The notes beneath the pieces were generated by a model. That model worked only from the letters and a program-made list of their open reading frames with translations. It was not told the DNA's origin and made no database searches. 17,240 bases of DNA from contig JAFQEB010000127.1 of assembly GCA_017399225.1 (NCBI GenBank), positions 1 to 17,240 on the forward strand. The letters are read 5' to 3'. The position numbers and the translations under genes were made by a program. Every line of letters begins with the position of its first letter. Positions within the stretch are counted from its first letter, which is position 1. This document shows positions 13,639 through 17,240 of this stretch, piece after piece. This stretch comes from Clostridia bacterium. GTDB lineage: Bacteria > Bacillota_A > Clostridia > Christensenellales > Aristaeellaceae.

Positions 13639-13693
13639 CCATACCGTTGCCGGGGTATGGGAACATTATACATGACCGCGGCGGATTCGTAAA
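13639..13693 (-). promoter_or_regulatory. pncA promoter and leader palindrome
   Basis: On the minus strand TTTACG (13693-13688) and TATAAT (13670-13665) are 17 nt apart, giving a start near 13658. The leader then carries CCATACC (13660-13654) and GGTATGG (13645-13639), exact reverse complements; the second arm overlaps the ribosome binding site AGGAGG-like region at 13636-13640. It may be an operator for an NAD-biosynthesis repressor or a hairpin that masks the ribosome binding site. Confidence 0.65.
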
Positions 13694-13738
13694 GCGGCAC
13701 ATTTTGCAGCCCGTGCAAATTTCTTGTCTGTTAGCCTT

Positions 13739-13777
13739 TGTAAACGCATTGAAATCTGCTGGGAGATATGCTACAAT
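13739..13777 (+). promoter_or_regulatory. GH94 promoter with possible cre site
   Basis: TTGAAA (13749-13754) and TACAAT (13772-13777) are 17 nt apart, with TGC before the -10 (extended type). TGTAAACGCATTGA at 13739-13752 fits the CcpA cre consensus TGWAARCGYTWNCW at about 12 of 14 positions and overlaps the -35. The leader to 13889 is about 105 nt, and I see no riboswitch in it. Confidence 0.7.
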
Positions 13778-13889
13778 GCAGGCAAGAGATAAACGTTGGG
13801 CAGGCCGGATCTGCGCCTGCATCCGAAAACGATTTAGCTCCCGCACAGTTACATGTTAGCCAGTACATCACTTAAGGAGGAAATGAACC

Positions 13890-16394
13890 ATGCAGTATGG
13901 TTATTTCAACGACGCGGCGCGTGAGTACGTCATCACCGACCCGCGTACCCCCACCGCCTGGGCGAACTACCTGGGCAGCCCCGAGTACGGCGCGATCGTG
14001 ACGCAGAATGCCGGCGGCTACTCCTTCGTCAAGTCCGGCGCTCATGGCCGCATCCTGCGCTACTCCTTCAACCAGTTCGACGAGCCCGGCCGCTACGTCT
14101 ACCTGCGCGACGATGAGGACGGCGACTATTGGTCTGCCTCCTGGCGTCCCGTGGAAAAGGACCTGAATGAGTACAAGACCATCACCCGTCATGGCACCTC
14201 CTACACCGAGATCGAGAGCGAGTACCGCGGCATCGAATCGAAGGTGCTGTACTATGTGCCCATGAACGCCACCCACGAGGTCTGGCGCGTGAAGGTCACC
14301 AACAAGTCCGATAAGGTGCGCACCATCTCCGCCATGTCCTACTGCGAGCTGTCCACCGAGAGCAACTACGAGCAGGATCTGGTCAACCTGCAGTACACCC
14401 AGTTCATCACCAACACCACCTTCGAGGGCGACTGCATCGTGCAGCACATCAACCGCTTCTGCGGCGTGAACGAGAAGGGCGAGAACTGGCGTGAGCGCGT
14501 GTTCGCCATGGCCGGCGCTCCTGTGAAGAGCTACTGCGGCCGCCGCGAGAAGTTCGTGGGCGTGAACCGCTTCCGCAATCCCCAGGCCGTTATCAACGGC
14601 GATCTGGGAAATGTCCTGAACTTCAACGGCAACCCCTGCGGCTCCCTGCACGCCCAGCTGGTGCTGCAGCCCGGCGAAACGAAGACCATCGCGTTCCTGC
14701 TGATGCAGAAGGCCCCCTCCGTGGCCCGCGAGATCATCGACCGCTACGCCGACACCGAGGCCGTCGTCAACGCTGAGCTGGCCGAGCTGATCGCTTACTG
14801 GCATGGCAAGCTGTCCGCCCTGACGGTCAACACCCCCGACGCCAACTTCAATACCATGATCAACACCTGGAACGCCTTCCAGTGCTTCACCACCTTTGTG
14901 TGGAGCCGTGCGGCGTCCCTGATCTACTGCGGCCAGCGCAACGGCCTGGGCTACCGCGACACCGTGCAGGATATCCAGGGCATCATCCACCTCGATCCCG
15001 AGATGGCCAAGGAGCGCCTGGTCTTCATGCTGAGCGCCCAGGTGCACCACGGCGGCGGCCTGCCCCTGGTGAAGTTCAACCACAATGCCGGCCATGAGGA
15101 CAAGCCCGAGGACGAGAGCTACGTCCGCGCCACCGGCCATCCCCACTACCGAGCCGATGACGCTCTGTGGCTGTTCCCGACCGTGTATAAGTACGTCGCC
15201 GAGACCGGCAACAAGGACTTCCTCAACGAGGTCATCCCCTACGCCGACTTCGACGAGGGCACCGTGCTGGATCACCTCAAGCGCGCCATCGACTTCTCCA
15301 TGAACCACCTGGGCGCTCACGGTATGCCTGCCGGCCTCCACGCCGACTGGAACGACTGCCTGCGCCTGGGCGCGGCGGGCGAATCCTCCTTCGTGGCCAT
15401 GCAGCTGTACTACGCCACCCGCGTGCTGGACGAGCTGCTGCCCGAGACCCCCGAAAACGCCGAGTACCGCACCTGGCTGCGCGCTGCGGGCGAAAGCTCC
15501 TTCGTGGCCATGCAGCTGTACTATGCAACCCGCGTGCTGGACGAGCTGATGCCCGATACCGCCGAAAACGCCGAGTACCGCACCTACCTGCGCGAGAAAG
15601 GTGCGGAGCAGAAGCAGCTGATCAACGAGCATTTCTGGGAGGATGACCGCTTCCGCCGCGGTTACTCCGAGGAAGGCTTCATCATCGGCTCCAAGAACGA
15701 TCCTGAAGCCGCGATGTGGATGAATCCCCAATGCTGGGGCGTCATCTCCCGCATGTCCACCCCCGAGCAGGCGGAGCTCTCCATGCAGACCGTCTATGAC
15801 AAGCTCAACACCCCCTGGGGCGTAGAGGTCATGGGGCCCTGCTACAAGGAGCACTACTTCGACGGCGCGCTGATGAAGCTGTTCAACCCAACCACCAAGG
15901 AGAACGGCGGCATCTTCTGCCAGCCTCAGGGCTGGGCAATCCTCGCCGAATCCCTGCTGGGCCACGGTGGACGCGCCTTCCAGTACTTCACCGAGAGCTG
16001 CCCCGCATCCTACAACGACCGCGCCGAGCTGCGCGAGATCGAGCCCTACGTCCATGGCCAGTTCATCGAGGGCCATGAGTCCCCCCAGCCCGGCCGCGCC
16101 CATGTGCATTGGCTGACCGGCACTGCCTCCACCGTGATGGTGGGCTGCGTGGAGGGCATCCTCGGTCTGCGTCCTACCCCCGAGGGCCTGGTCATCAGCC
16201 CCGCCATCCCCGCCGAGTGGGACGGCTTCACCATGGACAAGACCTTCCGAGGCAAGCGTCTCCACATCACCGTGGATAACAGCGCCCACAAGGAGGGCAA
16301 GCCCGCCAAGGTGCTGGTGAACGGCACGGAAGTCTGCGGCGTGCTGACTGACGACGTGCTGACCGATGACTGCCAGATCACCGTGGTGATGTGA
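13890..16394 (+). CDS. GH94 cellobiose/cellodextrin phosphorylase
   Basis: An 834-residue cytoplasmic enzyme that splits beta-1,4-gluco-oligosaccharides with phosphate, giving glucose 1-phosphate. The N-terminal beta-sandwich begins MQYGYFNDAAREYVITDPRT. The (alpha/alpha)6 barrel contains GLGYRDTVQDIQG (Asp357, Asp361), HHGGGLPLVKFN, and the catalytic HADWNDCL, with Asp489 the probable general acid. GGIFCQPQGWAILAESLLG and the C-terminal sheet follow. Family members I know are near 800-815 residues; the extra length comes from an in-frame tandem copy of 37 residues (495-531 and 532-568) directly after the catalytic motif. Cellobiose is the likeliest substrate, but related chain lengths or linkages are possible. 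AAGGAGG lies 9 nt before the ATG (13874-13880). It stands alone with its own promoter and terminators. Confidence 0.93.
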   Translation: MQYGYFNDAAREYVITDPRTPTAWANYLGSPEYGAIVTQNAGGYSFVKSGAHGRILRYSFNQFDEPGRYVYLRDDEDGDYWSASWRPVEKDLNEYKTITRHGTSYTEIESEYRGIESKVLYYVPMNATHEVWRVKVTNKSDKVRTISAMSYCELSTESNYEQDLVNLQYTQFITNTTFEGDCIVQHINRFCGVNEKGENWRERVFAMAGAPVKSYCGRREKFVGVNRFRNPQAVINGDLGNVLNFNGNPCGSLHAQLVLQPGETKTIAFLLMQKAPSVAREIIDRYADTEAVVNAELAELIAYWHGKLSALTVNTPDANFNTMINTWNAFQCFTTFVWSRAASLIYCGQRNGLGYRDTVQDIQGIIHLDPEMAKERLVFMLSAQVHHGGGLPLVKFNHNAGHEDKPEDESYVRATGHPHYRADDALWLFPTVYKYVAETGNKDFLNEVIPYADFDEGTVLDHLKRAIDFSMNHLGAHGMPAGLHADWNDCLRLGAAGESSFVAMQLYYATRVLDELLPETPENAEYRTWLRAAGESSFVAMQLYYATRVLDELMPDTAENAEYRTYLREKGAEQKQLINEHFWEDDRFRRGYSEEGFIIGSKNDPEAAMWMNPQCWGVISRMSTPEQAELSMQTVYDKLNTPWGVEVMGPCYKEHYFDGALMKLFNPTTKENGGIFCQPQGWAILAESLLGHGGRAFQYFTESCPASYNDRAELREIEPYVHGQFIEGHESPQPGRAHVHWLTGTASTVMVGCVEGILGLRPTPEGLVISPAIPAEWDGFTMDKTFRGKRLHITVDNSAHKEGKPAKVLVNGTEVCGVLTDDVLTDDCQITVVM
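15372..15593 (+). repeat. In-frame tandem duplication of 111 bp inside the GH94 gene
   Basis: Copies 15372-15482 and 15483-15593 are directly adjacent and code for 37 residues each, beginning AAGESSFVAMQLYY. I count 10 nucleotide differences, altering four residues (Leu/Met, Glu/Asp, Pro/Ala, Trp/Tyr). The frame is kept. Confidence 0.95.
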
Positions 16395-16454
16395 TTCCAA
16401 CAGCCGGGTCGGAATAATGGGCCGAACCAGTAAAAACGAACAATAGATAAAAAG

Positions 16455-16488
16455 CCCCCTTATGTAGGATCACAACTACATAAGGGGG
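16455..16488 (-). terminator. Intrinsic terminator facing the minus strand
   Basis: Perfect 13-bp arms CCCCCTTATGTAG (16455-16467) and CTACATAAGGGGG (16476-16488). Read on the minus strand the stem is followed by CTTTTTATC. No T-run follows on the plus strand. It is a second stop for transcription coming from the right. Confidence 0.8.
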
Positions 16489-16499
16489 TAAGTTGATGT

Positions 16500-17177
16500 C
16501 AGGGAAAAAGGCCTTACCGATGCAAAAGTCGGTAAGGCCTTTTCTGTAAGGCTATGTGACAGCCACCTGCAAGCCACCGGTTCACTGGTGCAATGAAAAA
16601 ATGGACTCACATTTTGATGGTTGCTATCATTTTGCTATCAAATCGGGCAGAGTTGCCATCCAGAATGCCGTCAAGCCCAGTGTTTTCAAGCGGGTCAGCG
16701 GCGGATGGAAAAATTCTTGTCGATTAGCAAAGCGGTTTATCCTGTTCTGAGCAAGGATTTCTATCCTCAGCCCAAAATGAAAACAGCCTTGTTTTCAGGT
16801 GCTTTTCAGACCTGAATCACCTCATGAAATTGGAATTTTAAGTGCTCGAAAGCCAGTGATATCAAGGCGTTGCGCTCTATAAGCAAAGAAACAGACCTCG
16901 AAGGATTTTGTCCTTCAAGATCTGCTTTTTGCTATGTCATTGAGGCTAAGCGACTTTACTCAAAAGTGGATAAAGTCGGGTGAAAGGTGACATACTGCTT
17001 ACTCCCACTCGTCCAGTTGAATCAGAACTTAACGCAGTACGTTTAAGTTTTATTGCTTGTGGTGGGCCAGTTTGAAGCATTCTATCCTTGGGATAGAGCC
17101 TATTCGGACTTTTGCTATCAATATTCTATCACCACCAGGATATCACGGTAACGCTCGCCGCCTATCCTGAATGGCTC
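16500..17177 (-). ncRNA. Candidate large structured noncoding RNA
   Basis: About 678 nt, AT-richer than its neighbours, with no convincing protein gene: the minus strand has no open frame of 60 codons, and the two plus-strand frames of 64 codons have no ribosome binding site and unconvincing peptides. A good promoter (17184-17212) reads leftward into it and terminators close it at 16506-16543 and 16455-16488. Stems read on the minus strand: CAGGATA with TATCCTG (17136-17169); directly next to it GTGGTG with CACCAC (17059-17064 and 17130-17135), enclosing TCTATCC with GGATAGA (17081-17097); TACTGC-TTA with TAAGCAGTA (16993-17039); CGACTTTA with TAAAGTCG (16951-16978); a 14-bp stem at 16892-16924; TGAAAAC with GTTTTCA (16778-16797). 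In the 14-bp stem two pairs are U-G on the minus strand and would be A-C mismatches on the plus strand. Size fits the ornate large RNAs such as ROOL, but I cannot match that family from memory. Confidence 0.5.
16506..16543. terminator. Two-way intrinsic terminator after GH94
   Basis: Perfect 15-bp arms AAAAGGCCTTACCGA (16506-16520) and TCGGTAAGGCCTTTT (16529-16543). The plus strand ends in CCTTTTCTG, closing the GH94 transcript; the minus strand ends in CCTTTTTCCC, closing the candidate RNA from the right. Confidence 0.9.
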
Positions 17178-17183
17178 AATTAC

Positions 17184-17212
17184 ATTATAGCATACTTCTG
17201 CTGATTTATCCA
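17184..17212 (-). promoter_or_regulatory. Extended -10 promoter reading into the candidate RNA
   Basis: On the minus strand TGGATA (17212-17207) and TATAAT (17189-17184) are 17 nt apart, and TGC precedes the -10. No ribosome binding site and reading frame follow it, which is the main sign that its product is an untranslated RNA. The last bases, 17213-17240, show nothing. Confidence 0.7.
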
Positions 17213-17240
17213 GAGGGTGTAGGGTTTTTACAATGTGCAG

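Noticed and set aside
13784..13889. Riboswitch in the GH94 leader
   Set aside because: About 105 nt with no strong nested stems or terminator before the ribosome binding site.
13872..16400. 842-codon minus-strand frame opposite the GH94 gene
   Set aside because: The GH94 frame has complete catalytic motifs and a ribosome binding site; the opposite frame is low-complexity (Gly, Val, His, Leu).
16556..16815. Two overlapping plus-strand frames of 64 codons
   Set aside because: No ribosome binding site, unconvincing peptides, and they lie in the hairpin-rich region better explained as a minus-strand RNA.
16544..17240. Degraded transposase or integrase gene
   Set aside because: The three minus-strand frames I read are broken by many stops, and I recognised no transposase or integrase motif. 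TTTTGCTATCA recurs at 16629-16641 and 17109-17119, but no terminal inverted repeats or target duplication were found.

Overview
The window looks like chromosomal DNA of an uncultured, GC-rich gut Clostridia (Bacillota), perhaps Christensenellales or Oscillospirales. The reasons are GC-rich coding sequence with strong AGGAGG-type ribosome binding sites, sigma-A promoters that often carry an extended -10, a Firmicutes-type Feo iron locus with a tiny Cys-rich partner, and hairpin-rich interspersed repeats of a kind common in such genomes. The taxonomic call is an inference.

Layout. 1-282 is a diverged direct repeat, followed by a small GNAT acetyltransferase (335-778). A large multi-hairpin repeat (copy A, about 851-1290) fills the convergent gap before a minus-strand SDR oxidoreductase (1416-2129). 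Divergent from it is an iron locus: promoter and Fe-box-like palindrome, FeoA, a second similar palindrome, FeoB, and a 47-residue FeoB-associated Cys-rich membrane protein (2230-4845), closed by a two-way terminator. A minus-strand AraC-type regulator (4935-5672) then faces a GH16 beta-glucanase with a carbohydrate-binding module and a GH5 glucanase (5851-8193); four TATGATA-type sites lie between them. Next come a minus-strand tRNA-dihydrouridine synthase (8288-9253) and a divergent Gfo/Idh/MocA dehydrogenase (9424-10695). A second copy of the large repeat (copy B, about 10847-11290) fills the next convergent gap. The minus-strand pncA-pncB pair (11518-13627) is a nicotinamide salvage unit. 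A GH94 cellobiose/cellodextrin phosphorylase follows on the plus strand (13890-16394). The last 700 bases are AT-richer, hold no convincing protein gene, and look like one long structured RNA read on the minus strand.

How the genes fit together. GH16 (exported), GH5 and GH94 (both without a signal peptide) form a plausible beta-glucan chain: extracellular cleavage, intracellular trimming, then phosphorolysis to glucose 1-phosphate. No transporter is present in the window. PncA and PncB perform consecutive steps from nicotinamide to nicotinate mononucleotide. FeoA, FeoB and the Cys-rich protein form a ferrous iron importer under probable iron control.

Most unusual: (1) the candidate noncoding RNA at 16500-17177, with an extended -10 promoter, many stems, G-U pairs that favour the minus strand, and terminators; (2) two large repeat copies whose stems covary, each holding a 45-47 nt Y-shaped palindromic unit; (3) a 37-residue in-frame tandem duplication just after the catalytic motif of the GH94 enzyme.
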